From a virus, in IMG/VR virus record IMGVR_UViG_3300029998_000044, positions 1-52,555 of that record: 52,555 nucleotides of DNA; one strand, given 5' to 3'. The translations under genes and the position numbers were made by a program. A model generated the notes under the pieces. The model had not been told where the DNA came from, did no database searches, and saw nothing but the letters and a program-made list of their open reading frames with translations. This document shows, in pieces, positions 1-6,116 of this stretch; positions within the stretch are counted from its first letter, which is position 1; every line of letters starts with the position of its first letter.

Positions 1-183
1 CAGGCAAATATGGAAAAGAAATCAGAAATCAATCAAGAGTTAGTGTTAAAGAGCTTGCAGGAATTAAGAGATAAACCTGTAAAAAATTATGACCAAATAA
101 AAATGGCAGTATGGATTTTCATTGCTACCTATATCATAGGTAATATTTTTGGATTGATGAAGATTTTCACGCCCGCCAGCTAA
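1..183 (+). CDS. XhlA-like small membrane protein (5' end at window edge)
   Basis: The frame is open from base 1 and ends at the TAA at 181-183. An ATG at position 10 could be the true start, so the gene may be complete or cut by the edge. The product has a charged N-terminal helix (about 40 residues) and one C-terminal membrane segment (WIFIATYIIGNIFGL). That plan matches the haemolysin XhlA family, which accompanies holins and endolysins in Firmicute phages. It lies just upstream of an amidase and a holin, which supports a lysis role. The family call rests on topology and context. Confidence 0.6.
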   Translation, partial: QANMEKKSEINQELVLKSLQELRDKPVKNYDQIKMAVWIFIATYIIGNIFGLMKIFTPAS

Positions 184-207
184 AAAGTAACGAAAGGAGA
201 CGATATT

Positions 208-933
208 TTGATTGACGAACATATTGTATGTCTAAATCCATCCAAACAGGGTTCAAACATAGGCGTGGATGATTACGGAACAGAGAAGGACAACGCCCAC
301 ATCATAGGCTATCGTGTCAAAGATATTCTGGACTGGAACGGTGGCTTTAAAAAAGCATATTGCACGCCTAAGACAATGACATTATCCGAAGGTATCAAAT
401 TCAGCAACGATGTTAAAGCTACAATCCATGTAGATATACATAGTAACGCATGGATGTATAAAAACAGAGGATGCCAAGCTTGCTACAAGTCGGCAAAGGG
501 CAAGGTCCTCGCAAAGTGCATATATGATGAAGTTGCATCCGTTACACCAACAGCAGATGAAGGACTTAAATACAGAGATGATTTAGGAGCCCTTAATCAG
601 ACAAATGCAACAGCCGCATTGGTCGAAATGTTCTATCACGACAACTATGACGATGTGGAATTTTACAAAAACCACAAAGAGGAATTTGCAAGAGCAATAG
701 CTGCAGGCATTATGAAATACGCTGGGGTTCCAGAGAGACAGGAAACAGTATATAAAACTGTAACAGCTACGCAACTTAATGTTAGGGACACACCATCAGC
801 AGCAAGCCCTGATACTATTATTGGCCATTTAAACAATGGAGATAAAGTTCATGTTGGTTTTGAAAAGAACGGATGGGCCAACATATTCTTTGGTAACAAT
901 GGTGGCTGGGTATCATCAGCATACTTAAAATAA
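208..933 (+). CDS. N-acetylmuramoyl-L-alanine amidase endolysin with SH3b domain
   Basis: 241 aa, TTG start behind GAAAGGAG. Residues about 5-170 form an Amidase_3 zinc amidase that cuts the lactyl-L-Ala bond of peptidoglycan: the GTEKDNA segment, the IHSN metal-site segment and the catalytic EMFYHDN segment are visible. Residues about 177-241 (TQLNVRDTPS to GGWVSSAYLK) are a bacterial SH3 cell-wall binding domain. The first metal-ligand region reads NPSKQ where the second amidase of this window (37491) reads DPSHQ, so the usual His is Lys here. The holin gene follows directly. Confidence 0.92.
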   Translation: MIDEHIVCLNPSKQGSNIGVDDYGTEKDNAHIIGYRVKDILDWNGGFKKAYCTPKTMTLSEGIKFSNDVKATIHVDIHSNAWMYKNRGCQACYKSAKGKVLAKCIYDEVASVTPTADEGLKYRDDLGALNQTNATAALVEMFYHDNYDDVEFYKNHKEEFARAIAAGIMKYAGVPERQETVYKTVTATQLNVRDTPSAASPDTIIGHLNNGDKVHVGFEKNGWANIFFGNNGGWVSSAYLK

Positions 934-950
934 TGGGAGGTACAGAAGAA

Positions 951-1550
951 ATGCAAGATTTAATAAACCAAATTGCAGTTGTTATACTTACATCAATTGC
1001 AGCTTATACCGGAACGATTCTTACTCATTGGTGGAATGAAAATCAGGCCTTGATAGAATCAAAAATGCAGCAGATTCAGCAGGCTATGGGAATAGAAAAG
1101 TACAATAAAGACATTAAGACAGCAAAAATTCTCATAGGCAGCATAGAACAACAGGCCATTAAAAATGATTGGATAGGAGTAACCAAGAGGTCCAAGGCTT
1201 GCAGCCTGATACAACAGTACACAGGCCTCACTAATGACCAAATAGGCCACATTATAGAATCAACAGTCAATGAATTTAAGATGAACACCAGCACCATTGA
1301 CTTGAACAAATTAACGGTTCCGGGAACAGATACGAAGGAGGTTACAGTTTTAAGACTAGCCGATGATGGAAAGTACAAAGAAGAAAAAGCGACCATCCCG
1401 GTAGAAGTAGCCTCCTTAGAAGAACCTGCAGCAGTAGAAGAAGTTCCGGCAGCAGAGCCAGTAGCAGAGGCAACCCCGATAGTAGAACCAGTAGTAAATC
1501 CACAGAGTATCACAATTAACGGAATAGAATATGTTCCTGCAACCGCTTAA
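951..1550 (+). CDS. Phage holin, LL-H family
   Basis: 199 aa from the ATG at 951, which has GGGAGG 9 nt upstream; an ATG at 933 overlaps the amidase stop but lacks such a site. One N-terminal membrane helix (IAVVILTSIAAYTGTILTHWW) is followed by a long helical region and the segment YTGLTNDQIGHIIESTV, typical of LL-H type holins. The C-terminal third is rich in Ala, Val, Glu and Pro and ends in a short conserved-looking segment (ITINGIEYVPA). It would permeabilise the membrane for the preceding amidase. A terminator follows at once. Confidence 0.8.
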   Translation: MQDLINQIAVVILTSIAAYTGTILTHWWNENQALIESKMQQIQQAMGIEKYNKDIKTAKILIGSIEQQAIKNDWIGVTKRSKACSLIQQYTGLTNDQIGHIIESTVNEFKMNTSTIDLNKLTVPGTDTKEVTVLRLADDGKYKEEKATIPVEVASLEEPAAVEEVPAAEPVAEATPIVEPVVNPQSITINGIEYVPATA

Positions 1551-1560
1551 TATAGAAGTA

Positions 1561-1590
1561 AAAAGCCTTGAGTTAAATCAGGGCTTTTTT
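1561..1590 (+). terminator. Rho-independent terminator after the first lysis cassette
   Basis: An 11-bp stem, AAAAGCCTTGA pairing with TCAGGGCTTTT (one G-U pair), is followed by a T-run. It separates the lysis genes from the regulator module. Confidence 0.9.
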
Positions 1591-1614
1591 TATATAATTA
1601 TTTAGCCAAAACAC

Positions 1615-1643
1615 TTGACATAACGGAAACGGTAGTTTACACT
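1615..1643 (+). promoter_or_regulatory. Sigma-A promoter for the Xre regulator
   Basis: TTGACA at 1615-1620, 17-bp spacer, TACACT at 1638-1643. It lies about 30 bp upstream of the Xre gene. The spacer contains ACGGAAACGGTAGTTTAC, which may carry an operator. Confidence 0.75.
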
Positions 1644-1672
1644 TAGAATAATGAAAGTTTGGAGGTGATTAG

Positions 1673-1876
1673 ATGAAAAACAGACTAAAAGAATTAAGGG
1701 CTAGACACAATATAACTCAGCAGGAACTAGCTACTAATGTGGGCGTAAGCAGACAAAGCATAAACGCAATAGAGAATGGAGATACTACCCCGGCAGGAGA
1801 CACAATGCTTAAAATAGCTAATTACTTCAATATGAATGCAAGCGAAGTATTTGAGCTTAACGAAAAGGAGGTCTAA
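1673..1876 (+). CDS. Xre-family helix-turn-helix transcriptional regulator
   Basis: 67 aa, a single HTH_3 domain: RARHNITQQELATNVGVSRQ holds the helix-turn-helix and INAIENGDTTPAGDTMLKIANYF completes the fold. Small proteins of this type (YozG/cro-like) act as DNA-binding repressors. It has its own promoter and GGAGGTGATTAG upstream of the ATG. The next gene begins 5 nt after its stop. It may regulate lysogeny or its own operon; the target is not visible. Confidence 0.93.
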   Translation: MKNRLKELRARHNITQQELATNVGVSRQSINAIENGDTTPAGDTMLKIANYFNMNASEVFELNEKEV

Positions 1877-1880
1877 AATT

Positions 1881-2006
1881 ATGACATTCGATTTTGGAAC
1901 ATTAACCCCACAGGAACACAGAAAAGTATCTGAAATAATATCCATAATAGCTACAATAACATTCTTGTCAGCAATAATAATAGGTCTAGCGGTTTACTGC
2001 TCATAG
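1881..2006 (+). CDS. Small single-span membrane protein
   Basis: 41 aa (MTFDFGTLTP to AVYCS) with AAAGGAGG upstream of the ATG. The C-terminal 22 residues form one hydrophobic helix. It follows the Xre regulator directly and is probably cotranscribed. No family recognised. Confidence 0.65.
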   Translation: MTFDFGTLTPQEHRKVSEIISIIATITFLSAIIIGLAVYCS

Positions 2007-2015
2007 GAGGAAAAT

Positions 2016-2264
2016 ATGGAGCAACAGCCAAATTATGATGAAAAAGGAAGGATGAAGTATAGCCCTGAATACCATAGCAAAAACGGAACTTTATGGACTT
2101 ATGATGAACTTGACTACTTAATAACATGGTATGCAAAAATAGGCCCGGTAGAAATGTCTTTTGCACTTGAAAGAACAGTAGCATCCATTAACAAGAAGGT
2201 AGCAGACTTGAAAAAATCCGGCAAGATGGAAGATAAACCGAATGAAAAACATTTTACAAGATAA
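2016..2264 (+). CDS. Small Myb/homeodomain-like DNA-binding protein
   Basis: 82 aa with ATAGGAGGAAAAT before the ATG. The core (LWTYDELDYLITWYAKIGPVE, then RTVASINKKVADLKK) resembles small phage proteins with a SANT/Myb-type trihelical fold that likely bind DNA. Hairpin 2266-2285 begins 1 nt after its TAA. Confidence 0.65.
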   Translation: MEQQPNYDEKGRMKYSPEYHSKNGTLWTYDELDYLITWYAKIGPVEMSFALERTVASINKKVADLKKSGKMEDKPNEKHFTR

Positions 2265-2265
2265 T

Positions 2266-2285
2266 CGCAACCTGAATAAATTGCG
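2266..2285 (+). repeat. Intergenic 10-nt-loop hairpin, copy 1
   Basis: CGCAA and TTGCG pair perfectly around the 10-nt loop CCTGAATAAA. It starts 1 nt after a stop codon and lies before the methyltransferase ribosome binding site. Member of the dispersed family described in the findings. Confidence 0.75.
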
Positions 2286-2308
2286 TCCGACTTTAGGAGG
2301 TGGGGAAA

Positions 2309-3031
2309 ATCGAACAAAATAAAATATATTTAGGTGATTGTTTGGAATTGATGCCTAAAATAAAAGACAAATCGGTGGATATGATACTATGCGACCTTCC
2401 CTACGGAACAACACAAAACAAATGGGATAGCGTGATACCTTTGAATGAACTTTGGGGGCAGTATAACAGAGTTATAAAAGACAATGGAGTAATTGCATTA
2501 TGTTGTGTTGAGCCTTTTACATCAAGCCTTATAATGAGCAATTTGAAGCATTTTAAATATAAATTAGTATGGGAAAAGTCGAAAGCAACTAATTTTTTAA
2601 ATGCTAAAAAACAACCTTTAAGGAAATATGAAGAAGTAGCAATATTTTATAAGAAACCGCCTGTATATAATCCGCAAATGAGAGCAGGAGAGCCATACAA
2701 CAAAGGAATAAGGAAAGACCAACTAACAGGTAGTTATGGTGATTTTAAGCCCGTAGAAGTTAAGAGCGGAGGGTTAAGATACCCAACCGACATATTGTAT
2801 TTTAAGACAGCAGAAAGCGAGGGCGAAGTTTTTCACTCAACACAAAAACCTAAATCTTTGTATGAATATTTGATTAGAACATATAGCAACGAAGGTGATT
2901 TAATACTTGATAATGCTTGCGGTAGCGGAACAATAGGAGTTGCTCAAAGTATAGGTAGAAACTTCATGGGAATAGAAAAAGACGAACATTATCACGAAAT
3001 AGCAGTAAACAGAATTAAGGATTTTAAATAG
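2309..3031 (+). CDS. Phage DNA methyltransferase (N6-adenine/N4-cytosine type)
   Basis: About 240 aa. The catalytic motif is DLPYGTT (a D-x-P-Y type loop, about residues 30-36) and the AdoMet-binding FxGxG-like motif is near the C-terminus (DNACGSGTIGVAQ, then GRNFMGIE), the order seen in beta-class enzymes. It would methylate host or phage DNA, perhaps to escape restriction. The start is odd: a GTG at 2300 overlaps the Shine-Dalgarno sequence TAGGAGGTG. The position with ideal spacing, just before the family-typical N-terminus (EQNKIYLGDC), is an ATC at 2309. A non-canonical start or a mutated ATG is possible. Confidence 0.88.
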   Translation: MEQNKIYLGDCLELMPKIKDKSVDMILCDLPYGTTQNKWDSVIPLNELWGQYNRVIKDNGVIALCCVEPFTSSLIMSNLKHFKYKLVWEKSKATNFLNAKKQPLRKYEEVAIFYKKPPVYNPQMRAGEPYNKGIRKDQLTGSYGDFKPVEVKSGGLRYPTDILYFKTAESEGEVFHSTQKPKSLYEYLIRTYSNEGDLILDNACGSGTIGVAQSIGRNFMGIEKDEHYHEIAVNRIKDFK

Positions 3032-3037
3032 TAAATC

Positions 3038-3063
3038 ACGAACAATTCAAATATGTTTTTCGT
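3038..3063 (+). repeat. Intergenic 10-nt-loop hairpin, copy 2
   Basis: ACGAACAA pairs with TTTTTCGT (7 of 8 pairs) around loop TTCAAATATG. It lies 7 nt after the methyltransferase stop. Confidence 0.65.
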
Positions 3064-3091
3064 AATAAATTAAATGAAAGAAGGTATAAAA

Positions 3092-3334
3092 ATGAAAAAA
3101 TTATCAGTAACAATCAATTCAGGATTAATGGAATTGTCCAGCTACAGCAACGAAGTGAGAATTGAAAATATCAGAATCGAAGAAATCATAAGGTATAACT
3201 TGCCAAAAGAAATTCAAGTATCAAAGCCTTATATTGTAAACGCAAAGATTGAAATTGAAATCATAGAATCAGGAATACATGTTGATTCTGAGGGCTACGA
3301 AAATAAGGAGGGTATCACAAATGGAGAAGGTTAA
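3092..3334 (+). CDS. Hypothetical small phage protein
   Basis: 80 aa from the ATG at 3092 (AGAAGG upstream); an in-frame ATG at 3074 lacks a clear site. The composition is rich in Ile and Glu with alternating beta-type segments (RIENIRIEEIIRYN, IVNAKIEIEIIES). Its end overlaps the start of the ERF gene by 14 nt. No family recognised. Confidence 0.65.
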   Translation: MKKLSVTINSGLMELSSYSNEVRIENIRIEEIIRYNLPKEIQVSKPYIVNAKIEIEIIESGIHVDSEGYENKEGITNGEG

Positions 3335-3986
3335 TAAGGAACTTGAATTAAAGCCTGCAACAATGAACATATACCAGAAAATCCAGAAATGTAAATGTGA
3401 GCTTGGCAAGGCAGACCTGAAAAAATCAGGGAAGAATACCTATAGTAACTACAATTACTATGAATTAGGAGACTTCCTCCCAAAGATAAATGATGTAATG
3501 GACAAATACGGATTGACAGCAATATTTAACTTCAAGGAGGATTTAGCCTCCCTCACAGTAGTAAATTGCGAGAACCCATCCGAGACATTATATTTTAGCA
3601 CACCAATCTCAATAGCAACTTTAAAAGGGACCTACGCAATCCAGAACATAGGAGCTACACAGACCTATGCTAGGAGATACTTGTATGTAATGGCCTTTGA
3701 GATAGCTGAATCCGATGTACTGGACGAGAAGGAACATGACGAGGACCTTATAGAGAGAGGCCAAAAGATTAATAAGGTTAGAGCAGCAAGCATAAATGCT
3801 ATGTTGGAACAGACCGGAGCGGATGTTAAGGGATTCCTGAGATACTACAAGCTAAAGGAAATCGAGGACATAACAAATGACTTATTCCCGGACATAATGG
3901 CAGAACTGCAGAAGAAACTTGAAAAGGTAAAGAAAGCTCCGCTCCCGGAAGTAGGTAAAAATAAAGTACCGGACCTTGGTATGTAG
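3321..3986 (+). CDS. erf: ERF-family single-strand annealing protein
   Basis: 221 aa from the ATG at 3321, with AAGGAGGG 8 nt upstream. The N-terminal 130 residues match the ERF superfamily pattern (KKSGKNTYSNYNYYELGDFLPKI, then LYFSTPISIATLKGTYAIQNIGATQTYARRYLY). ERF proteins promote annealing of complementary strands for phage recombination and genome circularisation. The Lys-rich C-terminus is probably flexible. The window also encodes an unrelated annealing protein of the RecT type at 42962. Confidence 0.85.
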   Translation: MEKVNKELELKPATMNIYQKIQKCKCELGKADLKKSGKNTYSNYNYYELGDFLPKINDVMDKYGLTAIFNFKEDLASLTVVNCENPSETLYFSTPISIATLKGTYAIQNIGATQTYARRYLYVMAFEIAESDVLDEKEHDEDLIERGQKINKVRAASINAMLEQTGADVKGFLRYYKLKEIEDITNDLFPDIMAELQKKLEKVKKAPLPEVGKNKVPDLGM

Positions 3987-4006
3987 CACAACATGAATAT
4001 ATGGTC
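3987..4006 (+). repeat. Intergenic 10-nt-loop hairpin, copy 3 (degenerate)
   Basis: CACAA, loop CATGAATATA, TGGTC. Only 3 of 5 stem pairs form, but the loop sequence, its length and the position immediately after a stop codon match the family. Confidence 0.45.
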
Positions 4007-4014
4007 CGTAATTA

Positions 4015-4121
4015 GAAAGGAGAAAAATATGAGAACAACGGAAAAAAATAAAGAAATGGCAAATGCCTTACTTAAACTAATAGCGGAAAATCCAGAATTA
4101 GAAGTAGTCCCAATGGTGGAC
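4015..4121 (+). repeat. 107-bp exact repeat of the window's last bases
   Basis: Every base from 4015 to 4121 equals 52449-52555. The repeat covers the ribosome binding site and first 31 codons of the gene at 4029. Upstream sequences differ, and the right copy is cut by the window edge. Confidence 0.97.
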
Positions 4122-4385
4122 ACAGAGTGTATTTTTGATGATAGCTACAGCACTTGGATGGCTAGATGGGGCAGTGCAGACATAGATGAATACTGGTGTT
4201 CAAATGAACGAGTGTATTTCAAATCAATAGATTTCGATACTTTAGTCGAAGAATTTATTGATAACAACTACGAAGATTATCCGACACTTTCGGATGAAGA
4301 TGAAGAATTGCAAAAGTTAGCAGAAGAAAAAATAAATGCCTACGATTGGATTAAGGCAATATCGGTCAATATTGTACATTGCTAA
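4029..4385 (+). CDS. Acidic hypothetical phage protein (duplicated gene)
   Basis: 118 aa from the ATG at 4029, 7 nt after GAAAGGAG; an upstream in-frame ATG at 3993 has no site. It is acidic, with a run around residues 85-105 (EDYPTLSDEDEELQKLAEEK). No family recognised. Two related pieces exist: a 5' copy at the window end (identical over the visible part) and a 3' fragment at 5387-5446. Each full 3' end is followed by the same hairpin motif. Confidence 0.75.
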   Translation: MRTTEKNKEMANALLKLIAENPELEVVPMVDTECIFDDSYSTWMARWGSADIDEYWCSNERVYFKSIDFDTLVEEFIDNNYEDYPTLSDEDEELQKLAEEKINAYDWIKAISVNIVHC

Positions 4386-4387
4386 TC

Positions 4388-4455
4388 ACGAACAATTCAA
4401 AGCTATTTCGCTATATGAAAAAATGGCGCACGATTCACAACTGCATAAAATTTTG
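4388..4455 (+). repeat. Three tandem 10-nt-loop hairpins (copies 4a, 4b, 4c)
   Basis: Copy 4a (4388-4410) has CGAA pairing with TTCG. Copy 4b (4409-4428) has CGCTA pairing with TGGCG (one U-G) around TATGAAAAAA. Copy 4c (4436-4455) has CACAA with TTTTG (one mismatch) around CTGCATAAAA. All lie between one stop codon and the next ribosome binding site. Confidence 0.65.
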
Positions 4456-4471
4456 AAAGAGGTGTATGAAT

Positions 4472-4690
4472 ATGAATTATGACAAAATGCCAAGCAGGGG
4501 CAAAATAACTTCTGATGGAGAATGGGCTAAGGATTGTGGTTGCGGTGGCAAAGCCTATGTCTTTTATGATGAAGATGCCACATACAATGTTGAATGTGAA
4601 AATTGCGGTACAGTTCTCAGGCTTATAACATCAAGCTTGGATGGGGCAATAAAGTTTTGGAATAATACATTAGAAGTTGGAGGTAATTAA
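4472..4690 (+). CDS. Lar-like restriction alleviation / zinc-ribbon protein
   Basis: 72 aa; the ATG at 4472 gives better spacing from AAAGAGG than the one at 4466. The pattern CGCGGKAYVFY, then VECENCGT, then SLDGAIKFWN follows the Lar restriction-alleviation family (two Cys pairs, then AI..WN). Lar-type proteins reduce host type I restriction. That function is inferred from family likeness. Confidence 0.7.
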   Translation: MNYDKMPSRGKITSDGEWAKDCGCGGKAYVFYDEDATYNVECENCGTVLRLITSSLDGAIKFWNNTLEVGGN

Positions 4691-4948
4691 ATGAGTGCTG
4701 AAATAGTAATGGGAAACCTTGTTATGTGTAATATATGCCATAAAAGAATAGCCACAAAACTATGTGATATGCCTGTTAGAAGAACAAAAAACTTTCACAT
4801 AAAGATTAATGGAATGACAGATACAAATTTGAGCTTTAAAGAATATACCGCAACTTGTGACAAATATATCTGCGACAAATGTGCTGCAGAAGTTGGAAAC
4901 GGAATACACTTTTGCAAATCGTGTATGTCAAAGCTAAAAAGGGTATGA
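4691..4948 (+). CDS. Small Cys-rich zinc-finger protein
   Basis: 85 aa. Four CxxC units (CNIC, CDKYICDKC, CKSC) suggest two treble-clef zinc sites around a beta segment. It begins 1 nt after the preceding stop and its TGA overlaps the next ATG (ATGA). Function unknown. Confidence 0.7.
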   Translation: MSAEIVMGNLVMCNICHKRIATKLCDMPVRRTKNFHIKINGMTDTNLSFKEYTATCDKYICDKCAAEVGNGIHFCKSCMSKLKRV

Positions 4949-5139
4949 CCATGATAAATAAATACAATTTAAACGATATTGTTAAAATTGAAAAAGGAAA
5001 TGAAGTTTACAAAATAGTTGGAATGCACTTAAACACATACAATAACCCCAAAAAGGTATGGTATTCGCTATATCGTTTATCGGATGGATATATATGCAAT
5101 ATTGCCGAAAATATACTTACACCTGTTATTGCTGTTTAG
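4945..5139 (+). CDS. Hypothetical small phage protein
   Basis: 64 aa, translationally coupled to the preceding gene through ATGA; an in-frame ATG at 4951 is an alternative start. The small beta-rich sequence (YNLNDIVKIEKGNEVYKIVG, then VWYSLYRLSDGYI) resembles SH3/YodC-like phage proteins. No function can be assigned. Confidence 0.6.
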   Translation: MTMINKYNLNDIVKIEKGNEVYKIVGMHLNTYNNPKKVWYSLYRLSDGYICNIAENILTPVIAV

Positions 5140-5141
5140 TG

Positions 5142-5161
5142 CGCAATACAAAAATATTCTA
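5142..5161 (+). repeat. Intergenic 10-nt-loop hairpin, copy 5 (weak)
   Basis: CGCAA and loop TACAAAAATA match copy 8, but the right arm TTCTA pairs poorly. It lies 2 nt after a stop codon. Confidence 0.35.
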
Positions 5162-5178
5162 CATAAGGAGGTCTCAAC

Positions 5179-5319
5179 ATGGGTGGAAAGTATGAAGTAC
5201 GATATTGTTACAACGATACATTGCAAGTTTATCTATCGGAATATACAAACAGCTGGTTCAAATTTATGATACTGAGGTTCACCAAAAAGGTCATATATTA
5301 CAAGGTACAAATGTTTTGA
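5179..5319 (+). CDS. Hypothetical small phage protein
   Basis: 46 aa (MGGKYEVRYCYNDTLQVYLS to VQMF), with a strong AAGGAGGTCTCAAC site before the ATG. Similar short proteins (GGKYEVRYW.., then a SW..F hydrophobic stretch) are common in clostridial phages, function unknown. A second overlapping frame at 5205-5387 is open but has no good initiation site. Confidence 0.6.
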   Translation: MGGKYEVRYCYNDTLQVYLSEYTNSWFKFMILRFTKKVIYYKVQMF

Positions 5320-5386
5320 GCAAGAGAGATTGGATGGATGAAAGGAACAGAAGAATGCGGAGAGAGAAGAATATGGATGCAAGCTA

Positions 5387-5446
5387 AAAGAAATCAGCAT
5401 TAAAGGCTGGATTAAGGTAATATCGGTTGATATTGTACCTTGCTAA
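5387..5446 (+). pseudogene. 3'-terminal fragment of a paralogue of the 4029 gene
   Basis: In frame it reads as a truncated tail (GWIKVISVDIVPC, then stop) against DWIKAISVNIVHC at the end of the intact gene at 4029-4385. The DNA match continues past the stop into hairpin copy 6. The 5' part of the gene is missing. Confidence 0.75.
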
Positions 5447-5448
5447 TC

Positions 5449-5474
5449 ACGAACAATTCAAAAATATTATTCAC
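5449..5474 (+). repeat. Intergenic 10-nt-loop hairpin, copy 6
   Basis: ACGAACAA, loop TTCAAAAATA, TTATTCAC. The inner pairs form and the outer ones are lost. It follows the gene remnant ending at 5446. Confidence 0.45.
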
Positions 5475-5481
5475 AATGTAC

Positions 5482-5510
5482 TTGACATACCCAATATATC
5501 ATGCTATAAT
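5482..5510 (+). promoter_or_regulatory. Sigma-A promoter for the mazF-nrdDG operon
   Basis: TTGACA 5482-5487, 17-bp spacer, TATAAT 5505-5510. An exact consensus promoter 34 bp upstream of the MazF-like gene. Confidence 0.9.
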
Positions 5511-5543
5511 AAGTTATAAAGTTAAATAAAGGAGAGATAAATT

Positions 5544-5864
5544 ATGAAAAGAGCAGAGATATATTGGGTAGACTTAGGGGAAACAGTAGGTAGTGAACAG
5601 AGGAGATGTAGACCATGCTTAATAATACAAGCCAATTTAGGTAATGCAACCTCGCCTACAGTAACAATTGTTCCAATAACGTCTGCTACCAAGAGTTTCA
5701 CGATAACTCATGCCCCAGTAGATGGTCTTATTAAACCATCAATAGCATTATGTGAGCAGATAAGAACAGTTGATAAGAAAAGAGTAAAGGGTTATATTGC
5801 TACGGTAAGTGATTATACTATGATTAATATATCTGAAACAATAAGGTTGACATTAGGCTTATAA
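5544..5864 (+). CDS. MazF/PemK-like endoribonuclease toxin without adjacent antitoxin
   Basis: 106 aa, the normal MazF length, with GGAGAG before the ATG. Family features: KRAEIYWVDLGETVGSEQRRCRPCLII (start of the PemK fold), TVTIVPITS, and SIALCEQIRTVDKKR near the C-terminus. MazF toxins cleave single-stranded RNA at short motifs. No MazE-like gene lies upstream (only remnants) or downstream. It heads an operon with redoxin and ribonucleotide reductase genes, so it may act as a host mRNA nuclease rather than half of an addiction pair. Confidence 0.88.
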   Translation: MKRAEIYWVDLGETVGSEQRRCRPCLIIQANLGNATSPTVTIVPITSATKSFTITHAPVDGLIKPSIALCEQIRTVDKKRVKGYIATVSDYTMINISETIRLTLGL

Positions 5865-5909
5865 TGTGGTATAATGATTACAGAAGTTAAATTTAAGGAG
5901 GATTAATAA

Positions 5910-6113
5910 TTGATACTTTATAGTAACGGATGCACAAACTGTGAACGATTGAAAGAGCAACTGGATATATCTAAAATTGAATATCAAGTTTCAAGTGATT
6001 ACAGAAGGTTGATTGAATTGAATATAAGGTCTGCACCATGCTTAGAATTTGAAGATGGAAGTTTCATGCTCTATGATGAAGCCATGATGTATGCCATAAA
6101 GAAAAGGGGATAG
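5910..6113 (+). CDS. Glutaredoxin/NrdH-like redoxin
   Basis: 67 aa, TTG start behind AAGGAGGATTAATAA. The redox motif CTNC (residues about 8-11), the later conserved APCLEF (cis-Pro region) and the YDEAMMY helix fit the glutaredoxin/NrdH fold. Position immediately before nrdD suggests it supplies electrons to the reductase. Confidence 0.8.
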   Translation: MILYSNGCTNCERLKEQLDISKIEYQVSSDYRRLIELNIRSAPCLEFEDGSFMLYDEAMMYAIKKRG

Positions 6114-6116
6114 ACA

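Noticed and set aside
1076-1513. Long - strand frames opposite the holin and other genes
   Set aside because: They are shadows of convincing + strand genes and have no ribosome binding sites or recognisable products.
5205-5387. Second protein overlapping the small gene at 5179
   Set aside because: The frame is open, but its start lacks a ribosome binding site and the gene at 5179 has a strong one.
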